A DNA stretch of 60,766 bases. Origin: Pirellulales bacterium (lineage in GTDB: Bacteria > Planctomycetota > Planctomycetia > Pirellulales > DATAWG01). The position numbers were made by a program, and so were the translations under genes. Under the pieces are notes generated by a model. It ran no database searches. It had not been told where the DNA came from and saw only the letters and a list, made by a program, of their open reading frames with translations. Shown here piece after piece: positions 29,448 to 41,594 of the stretch; position 1 is the first letter of the stretch; each line of letters begins with the position of its first letter. The DNA is taken from the NCBI GenBank assembly GCA_035939775.1, contig DASZFO010000083.1, positions 1 through 60,766 of the forward strand. The letters are read 5' to 3'.

Positions 29448-29732
29448 GCGGGCCGACGACGAGTCCGCGCCGATGCCGACGGCGCGCGGTTTTGCCGCCG
29501 CAGGATTCGGTATTGTTGGTCGCGTGGTGGGCGTTTGCAAGGGCTGAGGACGCCGCTTGCCGCAATTCTTTTCGTCACAACGACCGGGATTATTAGCGGC
29601 GCGTGAAAGCGATGCCGCGGCGCATTCCGCTGGTCGATGCTGCCAGCGTCGGAACTGACGGCGGCGTCAGGGGCGAACACAAAGACCGACGATCTCGGGG
29701 CGGGCGTCGTGCGAGAAAACGGGAGCCGCGGC
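29448..29732. other. Intergenic region between mgtA and the kinase gene
   Basis: With the adjacent array this non-coding stretch is ~327 bp. It must hold the mgtA promoter. No convincing hexamers, terminator, RNA gene or riboswitch could be recognised by eye. Confidence 0.4.
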
Positions 29733-31124
29733 CTACGGGCTGCCGAGCGCCCGAATCATCGCCACCAGCACAGCCACGGCAGCCGCCATCGCAAGCGGCA
29801 TCAGAATGATCAGCACCCACATCAGAAGCGGAGTTTCGCGGAGTCTCTCCCACATCAAGCTGAGAAACCGTTTCGGTGCCGCCGCCAGCCGCCGCGGCAG
29901 TCCGTTGGGAAGCGTCTCCTCATCGCCCGACGCCACTGGATCGGTCCCTTGCGAAACCTGGCTGTGGCCGGGATCGGCGGAGAGCAGGTGAACAAACTCG
30001 GCAAATTCGCCGCCGACCTCGCCGGATTGGTCAGGCGGAAGAGTCGGGGGCTTGTTGGATTGCGGAGGAACACCCGCCGTCTGGTCCCATTCCAATGGTC
30101 CCGGCACATTATCTCCGGCCCAAGGCGCCAAACGGCGCATCACTTCGGCGGCCGTTTGAATCCGCTCTTTCGGGTCTTTCTTCATCATGTCGTTGATGAC
30201 CGCGACGAACTCTTCGCTGAGCGACGTGTTGAGTCGGCGCGCGGGCACGGGCGTATCGTTGCAATGCCGATGGGCCTTTTCGGAAGTGGTTCCACCGCCG
30301 TAGGGCACTTTGCCCGTAACCGCGTAATAGAGTGTGCAGCCCAGCGAATAAACGTCACCGGCCGGCGTCACCATTCGAGGATCGAGAATCAGCTCCGGAG
30401 GCAAATAATCGGCGGTCCCGACGATCTTGCCAGAGAGAAATGCGGGGTCGTCCTCGTTCAGCCAGCCGGCCAATCCGAGATCGGAAACCTTCGTATGCCC
30501 TTCGGGGGTCACGAGCAGATTGCCTGGCTTCACGTCGCGATGGACGAGCCCGAGTTCGTGGGCATGTTTCAGACCATCGGCGGCCTGCGAAATGATGGTA
30601 GCTGCCTCGTGCATGCTCAGGGGGCCGCGGTTGCGAACGTAACGCCGCAGATCGGTCCCCGGAATGTATTCTGTTACCAGGAAATAGACATTTCGAGCGT
30701 GGCCCGCATCGAATGCCCGCACCAGGTGCTCGTGATCCAGCTTGGCCTGGGCGCGAATTTCACGGGTAAAGCTGGCAATGGCTGCAGCGGTCGATTTCTC
30801 CGCCGGAAGGACTTTGACGGCTACCACGCGGCCCATCATCACGTGTTCGGCCTTGTAGACTCGGCCCATCCCCCCGTGACCGATTTCATCCAGGATCCAA
30901 TAGGGACCAAGGTTCAGGCTCGAATTGCCGGCCAGAAGCTGATTGGCCTGATAAGAGTTCAGCCGACCCATCACGATCAGCTTGTCGGCCAAATCGCGGT
31001 CGACGATGGTCGCTTTCGTCGCGGTTGTGCCCTCTTTGGAGCGCAATTCGGCGAGCGCGCATTCCATATCGGCCTGCGTAACCAGACCGCTGGCCAAAGC
31101 ACATTGATAAAACTTTGATTGCAT
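29733..31124 (-). CDS. Membrane-anchored Hanks-type serine/threonine protein kinase
   Basis: 463 residues. An N-terminal ~70-residue helical segment (LVTQADMECALAEL ... GRLNSYQANQLLAG) is of the kind often seen in planctomycete kinases. The kinase domain follows: Gly-loop GHGGMGRV (82-89), catalytic Lys104 in VAVKVLP, catalytic loop HRDVKPGN (Asp197), SDLGLA metal motif, and DVYSLGCTLYYAVTG. After the kinase come a Pro/Gly-rich linker and a single C-terminal TM helix (about 440-460), so the kinase faces the cytoplasm. There is no obvious sensor domain outside the membrane. Targets are unknown. Confidence 0.93.
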   Translation of the reverse strand: MQSKFYQCALASGLVTQADMECALAELRSKEGTTATKATIVDRDLADKLIVMGRLNSYQANQLLAGNSSLNLGPYWILDEIGHGGMGRVYKAEHVMMGRVVAVKVLPAEKSTAAAIASFTREIRAQAKLDHEHLVRAFDAGHARNVYFLVTEYIPGTDLRRYVRNRGPLSMHEAATIISQAADGLKHAHELGLVHRDVKPGNLLVTPEGHTKVSDLGLAGWLNEDDPAFLSGKIVGTADYLPPELILDPRMVTPAGDVYSLGCTLYYAVTGKVPYGGGTTSEKAHRHCNDTPVPARRLNTSLSEEFVAVINDMMKKDPKERIQTAAEVMRRLAPWAGDNVPGPLEWDQTAGVPPQSNKPPTLPPDQSGEVGGEFAEFVHLLSADPGHSQVSQGTDPVASGDEETLPNGLPRRLAAAPKRFLSLMWERLRETPLLMWVLIILMPLAMAAAVAVLVAMIRALGSP

Positions 31125-31428
31125 TCGAGACGCTGCTCGCAGCTACCGTAATTGCCGTCGCTCCGCATTTCCTTATGCCACCTTCCAAACCGCGGCCGTT
31201 AATCCCTCAACAGTAGGGTATACTCCAGCCAACGTGCAGACCCCTTCAACATCAAGCCTACTTTATGCACTTATGCCGCGCCAAGCATTTCGAGAAAGAT
31301 ACTTGCGTTGACGCGGCGAGGCAAAGACACTATTGTTCCGCCTCGTCTTTTCTGGCGGAGAGACCGGTGTCTTCCAGCCCGGTTCCGGGCCCATTGCGTC
31401 TCGATCAACCCGTCGACATCTCGCACTT
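31125..31428. other. Divergent intergenic region upstream of the kinase gene
   Basis: About 300 bp between the divergent kinase and methyltransferase-like genes, assuming the latter starts at 31429. It must carry both promoters. No clear hexamers, hairpins or small genes were recognised. The methyltransferase frame is open back to 31333 but without a plausible protein there. Confidence 0.4.
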
Positions 31429-32058
31429 ATGGCCACAGCGGGCATTTCCGACAACGTCGGCTGGTGGTCGAGGATCCAGCCCTGGCTGTGTTTGTTGCCA
31501 TCGGCGCTTACGCTTGGGCTGGCCCTGGTTTCCAGCCCCAGGATCCCAGTCGGCTCCTGGACTCAATTCTACGTCGATACGCTCGGCTGGCTAAGTTTTG
31601 TCCTTGGCGCCGCGCTTCGCTGGTGGAGTGCGTTGTATCTGGCCAGCACGCCGCGAACCGCGTTGATGACCTCGGGACCTTTTTCAATCTGTCGCAATCC
31701 GATGCAAATTGGGAACCTGCTGCTCGGGTTTTCGTTGGTGCTGTTTGTGGCCAGTGCGACATTCGCGCTAGGATTTGCGATCGGAGCGGCGGCCTGTCTC
31801 TCGATGATTTTGGCGGCCGAGGAGAAACGACTGACGAGAAGTCATGGGACCGAATACCGGCAATATTGCCACCGCGTCGGGCGGTTCTTGATTCGCCCGA
31901 CTCTCTTTCAATCGCCGGAAACCCTCTTCATCGACGCGGCGCAATTGGCCGGGGAACTGCGCCTCACCGCCATCTGGATGTGGCTGCCGGTAGTCGGTAA
32001 AACGATGGCGCAAATGCGGGTCGAGACCTGGTGGCCGCACCTGCTGCACCTGCCATAA
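31429..32058 (+). CDS. Isoprenylcysteine carboxyl methyltransferase-like (ICMT/PEMT) membrane protein
   Basis: A 209-residue membrane protein with about four or five TM helices. It carries the ICMT/PEMT C-terminal SAM-binding signature: SGPFSICRNPMQIGNLLLG followed by a hydrophobic helix and AAEEKRLTRSHGTEYRQYCHRVGRF, where the Glu-Glu and the Tyr-x-x-Tyr patterns are conserved (given here in pieces by position ~85-165). Bacterial members methylate small molecules or lipids; the substrate is unknown. The ATG at 31429 is preferred over 31333. Confidence 0.8.
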   Translation: MATAGISDNVGWWSRIQPWLCLLPSALTLGLALVSSPRIPVGSWTQFYVDTLGWLSFVLGAALRWWSALYLASTPRTALMTSGPFSICRNPMQIGNLLLGFSLVLFVASATFALGFAIGAAACLSMILAAEEKRLTRSHGTEYRQYCHRVGRFLIRPTLFQSPETLFIDAAQLAGELRLTAIWMWLPVVGKTMAQMRVETWWPHLLHLP

Positions 32059-32066
32059 ACCGGAAT

Positions 32067-32119
32067 GTTGGAGTTCAGGCTTTAGCCTGCAAGCGGCAGC
32101 CTAAAGGCTGAACTCCAAC
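32067..32119. repeat. 24-bp-arm hairpin repeat (GTTGGAGTTCAGGC...)
   Basis: The arms 32067-32090 and 32096-32119 pair over 24 bp with two compensated-looking mismatches and a 5-nt loop AAGCG. It begins 8 bp after the methyltransferase stop. No T-tract. From recall, similar TTGGAGTTCAGGC hairpins recur in planctomycete genomes; a search would confirm. Confidence 0.8.
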
Positions 32120-32253
32120 GATCAGACCCCGGTGTTTGGCCCTCGATACCTATTGCCTAACTCGTTTTGAATCGGTAGCTTACCCGTTCGCTAAGGACGA
32201 ATACATAAACTGTATCGCTCACGGTATCCAGGGATTTCGGGGAGAATGGAATT

Positions 32254-34860
<2,607 letters not shown>

Positions 34861-34866
34861 GGCATC

Positions 34867-37101
34867 ATGCCGAGCGAAACCTCCGAGAGTCTGCTGAAAT
34901 CGCGGAGTTATATCGGGCTGCTCTTGGCCCAGTTTCTGGCCGCCTTCAACGATCAGGCGATCCACTTCGTCGCAATTTTTTACGCCGGCGACATGCTGGT
35001 GCGCTATGTCGGCACGAAGCACATCGACGAAAAGGCGGTTGTGACGATCGTCACGGCCTGCTTCATCTCACCGTTCTTCTTCTTCTCTCCTCTGGCCGGC
35101 GTGCTGGCCGACAAGTTCAGCAAGCGGGCGATCATCGTTTTCTGGAAATACGCCGAGATCGCGATTACAGGCGTGGCGCTGGTAGGTTTTCTCCTGCCGC
35201 ATGCCGCCGGCTGGGGCTGGGCCAGCCCGCAAACGCTGGCCGTGCTCGGGGCTGCGCTCGTGGTGGCGGCGGTGTTCATGATGGGAACCCATAGCGCGTT
35301 TTTCATTCCCGCCAAATACGGGATTATGCCGGAGATTCTTAGCACCTCGGTCCTCTCGCGCGGCAACGGGCTATTGGAGGGGACGAGCTTCACGGCGAAT
35401 ATTCTCGGCACGGCGTTCGGCGGTTTTTGCTACGCGGCGCTCAAATCCAGAATTCTCGATAGCGGCGAGCTTGAGCCTGGCAAGGAATGGCTCATCGGAG
35501 TCGTCTTGCTGGGGTTGGCGATGGTCGGGACTCTTGCGGCGCGCTTCATCGCGCGCATTCCGGCCGCCGCGCCCGACCAACCTCTGATCTGGCAGCCCTG
35601 GATTCCCTTGAAGTCGAGCTTCGCGGTGCTGCGCTGCTCGCGGCCGCTCGTGCTGGCCACCGTTGGAATCGCCTTTTTCACCTTCATGACGCTGTTCTTG
35701 CGGCAAACGTTGATCTTTCAGGGCGAGTCCGCGAAGGATTACCACGAGTATTTTCAACGTCGCAAGACCGAACGAGTGATTCGAGACAAGGTGGCTGAAC
35801 GCGCCCGCGAACGCGCGGCGGAGGAGGCGGCACTCAGCGACGATGCGAATTCGGCAGGACCTAGCCCGTCGGGAACCGCCACGGATGATTTCATCAATCC
35901 CGCGGACGTCATCCCTGAGGCCAGTCCGGCTCAGCGCGCCGAGCTTCGAATCGCAATGTTGGCGGCGCTTGTCGGACTCGGCGTGGGCATCGGCTGCGCC
36001 GCTGCTGGAATGCTCTCCGGTGATCGGATCGAGTTGGGACTAGTTCCGATCGGCGCGGTCCTCATGTTCTTGCTAACCTTGGCGTTGGCCGGCGCGATTC
36101 CCGTCGGCCGCGGCGAATCGGAATGGCCAACCCGGCTCTTTTTGATCCTGGTCGGCATTGCGGCGGGACTCTACATCGTGCCGCTGTACACGGTTCTCCA
36201 ACATCGGGCTCCAAAGGAGAGTAAGGGAAGCCTGGTGGCGATGAGCAATTTCCTCAACGTCAGCGGCGGACTGGTGGCGATCGGCGTGTTTTATTTCTTG
36301 ACATACGCCTTTCAGTCGTTATTTAGGCTGAATTTGAGTCGGGAGGATGCGAAGATCTCCTTCGAAAAGTTGTCGCAGTATGTCAATCAGCTTCAATTGC
36401 AACTGCGAATACCGCCCCTGCTGTTTCTCGCGGCAAGCCTGATCACGTTGGTGATGATGCTACTGCTCTGCTTCGCTCGGCCCGATTTCGTATTGCGGAC
36501 GTTTTCTTGGTTTCGCGTGCCGGGCCGGCGACGGCTGCACGCCGTCGGGCTTTCCAATGTGCCGGCCGACGGCCACATCATTCTCGCGACCAATTGCCAC
36601 GGCCTGGATCAGTGGCTTCAAGTGCTCTCGGCCATCGACCGCGGCATGCGATTCGTCATACGCGACGGTGCATCGCGAAACGGCGAGGGCAACGATCGAT
36701 TCCTCGAATCGGTCGCGCGAGGGCTGCGTGTGCTCATTCCCGAGCCGACGTCGACCAATGGGCGCGATTGGGAAAAGTTGGTCGACAACGGTGCGACGAC
36801 GCTCGAGGCGGGGAGCCTGATCGGACTGGCCCTTGACTGTCCGGAGACCAAGAACGAAGCCGATTTGCTTTTGCAGGAACTTCAATCGCGAGTGCCCTCG
36901 GAGGTCCTGCCGGTTTACTGCGGCGCCGGTCCGACCGGGCACGCGGCGCTGCACCACACCGCCTGGCGACCGATCGTCGCCGTCGGCAAGCCGCTCCCCT
37001 TCGGCGCCACGCCGGATCAGATTCGCGCGGCGATTCACGGGCTGGGGGAAGGAGTCGTGCCGCTCACTCCCACTCGATCGTCGCGGGGGGCTTCGAGCTG
37101 A
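34867..37101 (+). CDS. MFS (LplT-like) transporter fused to a degenerate PlsC-like acyltransferase domain
   Basis: 744 residues. Residues ~1-540 form an MFS transporter of the lysophospholipid-flippase (LplT/Aas) type ([49 protein letters not shown]), with an unusual ~80-residue charged cytoplasmic insert near 295-365. Residues ~540-730 resemble a PlsC acyltransferase: [19 protein letters not shown], then RFVIRDG and LRVLIPEP. The catalytic H-x4-D box is not intact (N576-C-H-G-L-D581, His-x2-Asp), and the FPEG motif reads IPEP. No AMP-binding domain follows. Transport is likely; acyl transfer is doubtful. It overlaps guaA by 38 nt, tail to tail. Confidence 0.82.
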   Translation: MPSETSESLLKSRSYIGLLLAQFLAAFNDQAIHFVAIFYAGDMLVRYVGTKHIDEKAVVTIVTACFISPFFFFSPLAGVLADKFSKRAIIVFWKYAEIAITGVALVGFLLPHAAGWGWASPQTLAVLGAALVVAAVFMMGTHSAFFIPAKYGIMPEILSTSVLSRGNGLLEGTSFTANILGTAFGGFCYAALKSRILDSGELEPGKEWLIGVVLLGLAMVGTLAARFIARIPAAAPDQPLIWQPWIPLKSSFAVLRCSRPLVLATVGIAFFTFMTLFLRQTLIFQGESAKDYHEYFQRRKTERVIRDKVAERARERAAEEAALSDDANSAGPSPSGTATDDFINPADVIPEASPAQRAELRIAMLAALVGLGVGIGCAAAGMLSGDRIELGLVPIGAVLMFLLTLALAGAIPVGRGESEWPTRLFLILVGIAAGLYIVPLYTVLQHRAPKESKGSLVAMSNFLNVSGGLVAIGVFYFLTYAFQSLFRLNLSREDAKISFEKLSQYVNQLQLQLRIPPLLFLAASLITLVMMLLLCFARPDFVLRTFSWFRVPGRRRLHAVGLSNVPADGHIILATNCHGLDQWLQVLSAIDRGMRFVIRDGASRNGEGNDRFLESVARGLRVLIPEPTSTNGRDWEKLVDNGATTLEAGSLIGLALDCPETKNEADLLLQELQSRVPSEVLPVYCGAGPTGHAALHHTAWRPIVAVGKPLPFGATPDQIRAAIHGLGEGVVPLTPTRSSRGASS

Positions 37102-38647
37102 TGTCGTAGACGACGCGGTTGACGCCTTTCACTTCGTTGATGATCCGCGTCGAGATGCGGGCCAGTAGCTCGTAGGGGAGATGGCTCCAGTCGGCCGTCA
37201 TGAAGTCTTCGGTTTCCACGGCGCGAACGGCGATCACGTCTTCGTAGGTCCGTGCGTCCCCCATCACGCCGACGCTTTGCACCGGAAGCAGCACGGCAAA
37301 CACTTGGGCGGTCTGCCGATAGAGCCGGGCGGCCTTGATCTCGTCCACGACGATCGCGTCGGCGTCGCGGAGCGTGTCGAGCCGCTCGCGCGTCACCTCG
37401 CCTATGCAGCGGACGGCCAGCCCTGGCCCAGGGAACGGATGCCGCCAAACGATCTCTTCCGGCAGGCCAAGCTGCAACCCGAGCTTTCGCACCTCGTCCT
37501 TGAACAGGTCGCGGAGCGGTTCGATCAGCTCGAAGCCCAGTTTATCGGGCAGACCGCCGACGTTGTGATGGAGCTTGATCGTGGCGGCGGGGCCGTCCTG
37601 GGCGGCGCCGCTTTCGATCACGTCAGGATACAGTGTCCCTTGGGCAAGAAAATGCGCGCCTTTGATCCGCGCCGCCTCGGCGGTGAAGCATTCGATGAAG
37701 GCATGGCCGATCCGCCGGCGCTTCTCCTGCGGGTTGGTTTCGCCGGCGAGTGCCGTGAGGAACTTTTCCTCGGCCTGCACGACGTGCAGATCGGTGCGAA
37801 AATGAGTGGTGAACTCACGAATCACTGATTCGGCCTCGTCCTTGCGCAGCAAGCCGTTATCGACCAGGATGCACGACAACTGCGGCCCGATCGCCCGATA
37901 GAGAAGCGCCGCCACGACCGACGAATCGACGCCCCCGGACAGCCCGCAGATCACGCGTCGGTCACCGACTTGCTCTCGGACCCGCGCGATCGTTTCCTCG
38001 GCGAATTCGCCGAGCCGCCAGGTGCCGGCGCAGCCGCAAACGGTCGTAAGAAAGTTCGCCAAGATTTTCGTGCCGCGCGGAGTGTGCGTCACCTCCGGAT
38101 GGAATTGCAGGCCGAAGATCGGCAGCCGCCGATGCTTGACCGCGGCGATCGGGCAGGTGCCGGTGCGGGCGAGCGGAACGAAATCGCTCGATACCCGCGA
38201 CACCTGATCCCCGTGGCTCATCCAGACTTCCGACTGATCGGCCACCCCGGCGAACAGATCGCCGTGCGAGAGCACCTCGACGTGGGCGCGGCCGTATTCT
38301 CGCGCCGGAAAACTTTCGACTCGCCCGCCGAGCGCCTCGCAAATCAACTGCATCCCGTAACAGATTCCCAACACGGGAATGCCAAGCTGGAAAATCGTCG
38401 GATCGCAGTGCGGCGCTCCCGGTTCGTAGACGCTCGCCGGACCGCCGGAGAGGATGATCCCTTTGGGCGCCAGCGCTTTGACCCGCTCAGCGGAGACGTC
38501 GTGCCGGACGATCTCGCAGTAAACGCTTTGCTCGCGGACGCGCCGAGCGATCAACTGGGCATATTGCGAGCCAAAGTCGAAGACGAGGACCTTTTCGTCG
38601 GAAATCCGCGCCGGCTCGATTGCCGGCCCGCTCAGTTCGCGGGTCAT
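37064..38647 (-). CDS. guaA: GMP synthase (glutamine-hydrolysing)
   Basis: Converts XMP to GMP using glutamine and ATP. The class I amidotransferase domain comes first ([22 protein letters not shown], nucleophile Cys in [16 protein letters not shown]). The ATP-pyrophosphatase domain follows (SGGVDSSV), and then the dimerisation domain ending [15 protein letters not shown], the invariant C-terminus. The chosen ATG at 38647 has AAGGA 8 nt upstream and yields 527 residues; the frame stays open to 38860 through non-coding sequence. A promoter-like pair and a 5' hairpin lie just upstream. Confidence 0.97.
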   Translation of the reverse strand: MTRELSGPAIEPARISDEKVLVFDFGSQYAQLIARRVREQSVYCEIVRHDVSAERVKALAPKGIILSGGPASVYEPGAPHCDPTIFQLGIPVLGICYGMQLICEALGGRVESFPAREYGRAHVEVLSHGDLFAGVADQSEVWMSHGDQVSRVSSDFVPLARTGTCPIAAVKHRRLPIFGLQFHPEVTHTPRGTKILANFLTTVCGCAGTWRLGEFAEETIARVREQVGDRRVICGLSGGVDSSVVAALLYRAIGPQLSCILVDNGLLRKDEAESVIREFTTHFRTDLHVVQAEEKFLTALAGETNPQEKRRRIGHAFIECFTAEAARIKGAHFLAQGTLYPDVIESGAAQDGPAATIKLHHNVGGLPDKLGFELIEPLRDLFKDEVRKLGLQLGLPEEIVWRHPFPGPGLAVRCIGEVTRERLDTLRDADAIVVDEIKAARLYRQTAQVFAVLLPVQSVGVMGDARTYEDVIAVRAVETEDFMTADWSHLPYELLARISTRIINEVKGVNRVVYDISSKPPATIEWE

Positions 38648-38695
38648 GACGATCATCCTTCGGCGCCGCTCGCAAGTCGACGCGGCCCGGAAACG

Positions 38696-38717
38696 AAAAA
38701 CGCCCGTGGCGACGGGC
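38696..38717 (-). promoter_or_regulatory. Hairpin plus U-run in the guaA leader
   Basis: Read in the guaA direction, GCCCGT-CGCC-ACGGGC is followed by GTTTTT. It falls only a few nucleotides after the predicted transcription start and ~50 nt before the guaA ATG. It could stabilise the 5' end or attenuate transcription. The stem is just 6 bp. Confidence 0.4.
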
Positions 38718-38728
38718 TTAAAGATGAG

Positions 38729-38756
38729 ATTATAAGGAGCCCGCCGATCGTGGCAA
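38729..38756 (-). promoter_or_regulatory. Candidate guaA promoter
   Basis: On the minus strand TTGCCA (38756-38751) and a perfect TATAAT (38734-38729) are 16 bp apart, which predicts transcription starting near 38722. Confidence 0.5.
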
Positions 38757-38768
38757 GTGGCGGAAGGG

Positions 38769-38878
38769 GAAGTACAAAGTATGAAGTACAAAGTACAAAA
38801 GAGAGCGGGGTAAAGCGCTGCGGGGCTCGTCGGCCTTCTTCCTCGGTTCATACTTCGCACTTAGTCCCTTTGCACTTC
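38769..38878. repeat. Facing heptanucleotide arrays (GAAGTAC-like), upstream pair
   Basis: Four 7-bp units of the form RAAGTAY run at 38769-38796. About 54 bp later, four diverged units in the reverse orientation run at 38850-38878. The pair could fold into an imperfect hairpin. It lies in the guaA/ATP-grasp divergent intergenic region, which is ~340 bp long and otherwise shows only the guaA promoter elements. Confidence 0.65.
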
Positions 38879-38990
38879 TTCCGGGCCGTTCGCAGACTTC
38901 CCGACTCTGTTCTCTTGGCGTCCCCGGCGTCTTGGCGGTAAGATGGGAGTTGCGCAAACTTGCCACTGGCCCTCGTTAGTCCCGTTAGCA

Positions 38991-41594
38991 ATGAGCCTGG
39001 CTATCTCTCCCCGAGCCAATCCGCAACAGGTCGATCTGTTCGCGGGGTATCAGCCGCTGCCGGGCGTTTATGACGAAATGTTCGCGGCGCCTGGCGAACT
39101 TCGGCCGCAATGGCGGCAATTTGTCACGTTATTGAATGCGATGGGGCGGGTCGAGTTGGGCCGGAGGTGGGAGCAGGCCCAGCGGTTGATCCGGGAGAAT
39201 GGCGTCACGTACAACGTGCACGGCGACGCGGAGGGAAAGGATCGCCCGTGGGAACTCGACGCGATTCCCCTCTTGCTACCCGGCGATGAATGGAGCGCGC
39301 TCTCGACAGGTCTGGCGCAGCGAGCGCGGTTGCTGAACCTGATCCTCGCCGATATTTATGGCCCGCAGACGCTTGTGGCCGGTGGGCATCTGCCGCCAGA
39401 ATTGATATTCGCTCATGCGGGATTTCTCCGCCCCTGCCATCGAATCCATGTTCCGGATCAGACGTTCTTGAGCCTCTACGCCGCCCATTTGGCTCGTTCG
39501 GCCGAAACCGGAAATTGGGTGGTTCTCTCCGATCGCACACAATCTCCGTTGGGAGCCGGTTACGCTGTCGAAAACCGGATCGTGATTTCGCGGATGCTGC
39601 CGAATAAGTATCGCGATTGCCGGGTGGAGCGGCTGGCGTCGTTCTTCATTTCGGTTCGCGAAGCGCTGCACGGTCTGGCGGCGCATCATCGAGAGAACCC
39701 GTGGATCGTTTTGCTCAGCCCCGGCCCGGCCAGCCCGACCTACTTCGAAGACGCCTATCTGGCCCGTTATCTGGGCTACACGCTCGTGGAAGGGGGCGAC
39801 CTCACGGTTCGCGATCAGCGCGTTTATCTTAAGACGCTGGGGGGGCTGATTCAGGTCGACGTCATCCTGCGCCGCGTGCCCGACGACCATTGCGATCCAC
39901 TCGAGTTGCGCGGCGGTTCGCGGGCCGGAGTGCCGGGATTGTTGCAGGCGGTCCGCGGCGGCAATGTCGTGGTGGCCAATGCCCTGGGGAGCGGCCTGCT
40001 CGAAGCGCCAGCGCTGTTGGCATTCTTTCCGCGGCTTGCGCGACATCTCATCGGCGAGGAGTTGCGGATTCCGTCGGTGGCCACCTGGTGGTGCGGCCAG
40101 CCCGCCGAACTGACTCACGTGCTCGAGAACATCGAGCAACTCGTGATCAAGCCGGCGTTCTCGCTCGCGCGAACACGGCCGATCGTCGGCGGGCAACTCT
40201 CGCGCGGCGAGTTGACGGAACTGATCGAACGGATCAAGGCCCGGCCGCGGAATTACGTGGGTCAACAGTGGGTCACGCGCTCGACAGCTCCCGTGATGGC
40301 CAACGGCGGAGTGCAGCCCTGGCACGTGGCCTTGCGGGCGTTCCTCGTCGCGGCCGACGGGTCTTACCAAGTCATGCCCGGCGGGTTGACTCGCGTTTCG
40401 GCGGCCGGCGATCGCTTGGGAGATTCGATGCTGGCGGGCGAAGGGAGCAAGGACGTGTGGGTGCTCTCCGAGGGACCGGTGGCGCCGGTCAGTTTGCTGC
40501 AATCTCCCGAAACGCCCGTTCCGCTGCGACGCAGCGGCAACGATCTGCCGAGCCGCGTGGCAGACAATCTCTATTGGCTGGGGCGGCACGTGGAGCGGGC
40601 CGAAGGGGCCGTCCGACTGCTGCGGAGCATCGTGCTGCGTTTGGCGGGCGAATCCGATCCGGCAAACTTGCCGGAACTGACCTCGCTCTTACACGCTTTG
40701 GCCGAGCAGGGACAAATCCGCCCCGAATTCATCGTCTACGCGGGGGGGAAGGAGACGCCGATCGTCGATCGCGAAATCCTGGCGTTCATTTTCGATCCAC
40801 AGCGCGCCGGCAGCCTCCGTTCGACGGTTGACTCGGTGCGGCACGTCGCCTCCATTGTCCGCGACCGAATTTCGCTCGATAGCTGGCGCATCTTGAACCG
40901 CGTCGAGCAGGACTTCCTTTCGATCCAAACCACCGCCGCGGTCCAGTTGAGCGACGTGCTTTCGATGCTCAACCAGATGATCGTCGACCTCTCGGCCTTT
41001 AGCGGCGTGGGGACGGAAAGCATGACTCGCGGCCCCGGCTGGCGGTTCCTCGATATGGGCCGGCGCATCGAGCGCGCGCAGCACACGATCAGCTTGCTGC
41101 GCAGCACGCTTGTCGCCGACGGCCACGACGAGAACCCGGTGCTCGAAGCACTTCTGGAAATTGCCGACAGCTCGATGACCTATCGCAACCGTTATCTCAC
41201 GACGCTGCGACTTGCGCCGGTGCTCGATCTATTGATGACCGACGAGACGAACCCGCGTTCGGTCGGGTTCCAACTTGTCGCGCTCTCCGGGCATGTGGAA
41301 AACCTGCCGCGAGATCAAGCCGAGCCGTTGTTTACCGCCGAGCAGAGAACGATGCTGGGCGCCCTGGCAAGCTTGCGACTGGCCGACGTCGCTCAACTCA
41401 GCCAGTTGGATCGCGAAGGATCGCGCCGCCATCTCGATCGTTTGCTAAGTCGGCTTGCGCAACAGTTGCGTGCGCTTTCCGATGGCATTTCGCACAAATA
41501 CCTTGTTCACGCCGGCCCGTCGCGGCAGCTCGCGGAGATCCGACCAAGCGCAGGCGCGAAGTACGAAGTAGGAAGAACGAAGGACGAAGTATGA
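38991..41594 (+). CDS. Circularly permuted ATP-grasp / alpha-E domain fusion protein
   Basis: 867 residues. The N-terminal ~470 residues are a circularly permuted ATP-grasp domain (COG2308 type): YDEMFAAPGELRPQW, DAIPLLLPGDEW, VWVLSE-like end, and the GGSRAGVPGLLQAVRGG and VIKPAF segments. The C-terminal ~310 residues are an alpha-E domain (COG2307 type): LPSRVADNLYWLGRHVERAEG, RILNRVEQDFLSIQ-like helices, and YRNRYLTTLRLAPVLDLLM (fragments). ATP-grasp enzymes form amide or peptide bonds; this group is linked by gene neighbourhood to transglutaminases and inferred to act on peptides, with the substrate unknown. The ATG at 38991 is preferred over 38943. Its last ~11 codons come from a heptanucleotide array. 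Confidence 0.88.
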   Translation: MSLAISPRANPQQVDLFAGYQPLPGVYDEMFAAPGELRPQWRQFVTLLNAMGRVELGRRWEQAQRLIRENGVTYNVHGDAEGKDRPWELDAIPLLLPGDEWSALSTGLAQRARLLNLILADIYGPQTLVAGGHLPPELIFAHAGFLRPCHRIHVPDQTFLSLYAAHLARSAETGNWVVLSDRTQSPLGAGYAVENRIVISRMLPNKYRDCRVERLASFFISVREALHGLAAHHRENPWIVLLSPGPASPTYFEDAYLARYLGYTLVEGGDLTVRDQRVYLKTLGGLIQVDVILRRVPDDHCDPLELRGGSRAGVPGLLQAVRGGNVVVANALGSGLLEAPALLAFFPRLARHLIGEELRIPSVATWWCGQPAELTHVLENIEQLVIKPAFSLARTRPIVGGQLSRGELTELIERIKARPRNYVGQQWVTRSTAPVMANGGVQPWHVALRAFLVAADGSYQVMPGGLTRVSAAGDRLGDSMLAGEGSKDVWVLSEGPVAPVSLLQSPETPVPLRRSGNDLPSRVADNLYWLGRHVERAEGAVRLLRSIVLRLAGESDPANLPELTSLLHALAEQGQIRPEFIVYAGGKETPIVDREILAFIFDPQRAGSLRSTVDSVRHVASIVRDRISLDSWRILNRVEQDFLSIQTTAAVQLSDVLSMLNQMIVDLSAFSGVGTESMTRGPGWRFLDMGRRIERAQHTISLLRSTLVADGHDENPVLEALLEIADSSMTYRNRYLTTLRLAPVLDLLMTDETNPRSVGFQLVALSGHVENLPRDQAEPLFTAEQRTMLGALASLRLADVAQLSQLDREGSRRHLDRLLSRLAQQLRALSDGISHKYLVHAGPSRQLAEIRPSAGAKYEVGRTKDEV

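Noticed and set aside
29406-29732. Mg2+ riboswitch (M-box) in the mgtA leader
   Set aside because: No conserved core segments could be recognised. The leader mainly shows a heptanucleotide array.
29637-31118. 493-codon open frame on the plus strand antisense to the Ser/Thr kinase gene
   Set aside because: The kinase on the opposite strand has every catalytic motif. The antisense product has no family resemblance and is a by-product of high GC content.
32067-32119. Intrinsic terminator after the ICMT-like gene
   Set aside because: The stem is long but is followed by ATCAGACCC rather than a T-tract, so it is recorded as a repeat.
38957-38990. Heptanucleotide array immediately before the ATP-grasp/alpha-E ATG
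   Set aside because: On inspection the similarity here has a 9-bp period over only two units, so it does not belong with the 7-bp arrays.
39276-40589. 437-codon open frame antisense to the ATP-grasp/alpha-E gene
   Set aside because: The sense gene is clearly conserved; the antisense protein is Gln/Arg/His-rich with no recognisable domain.
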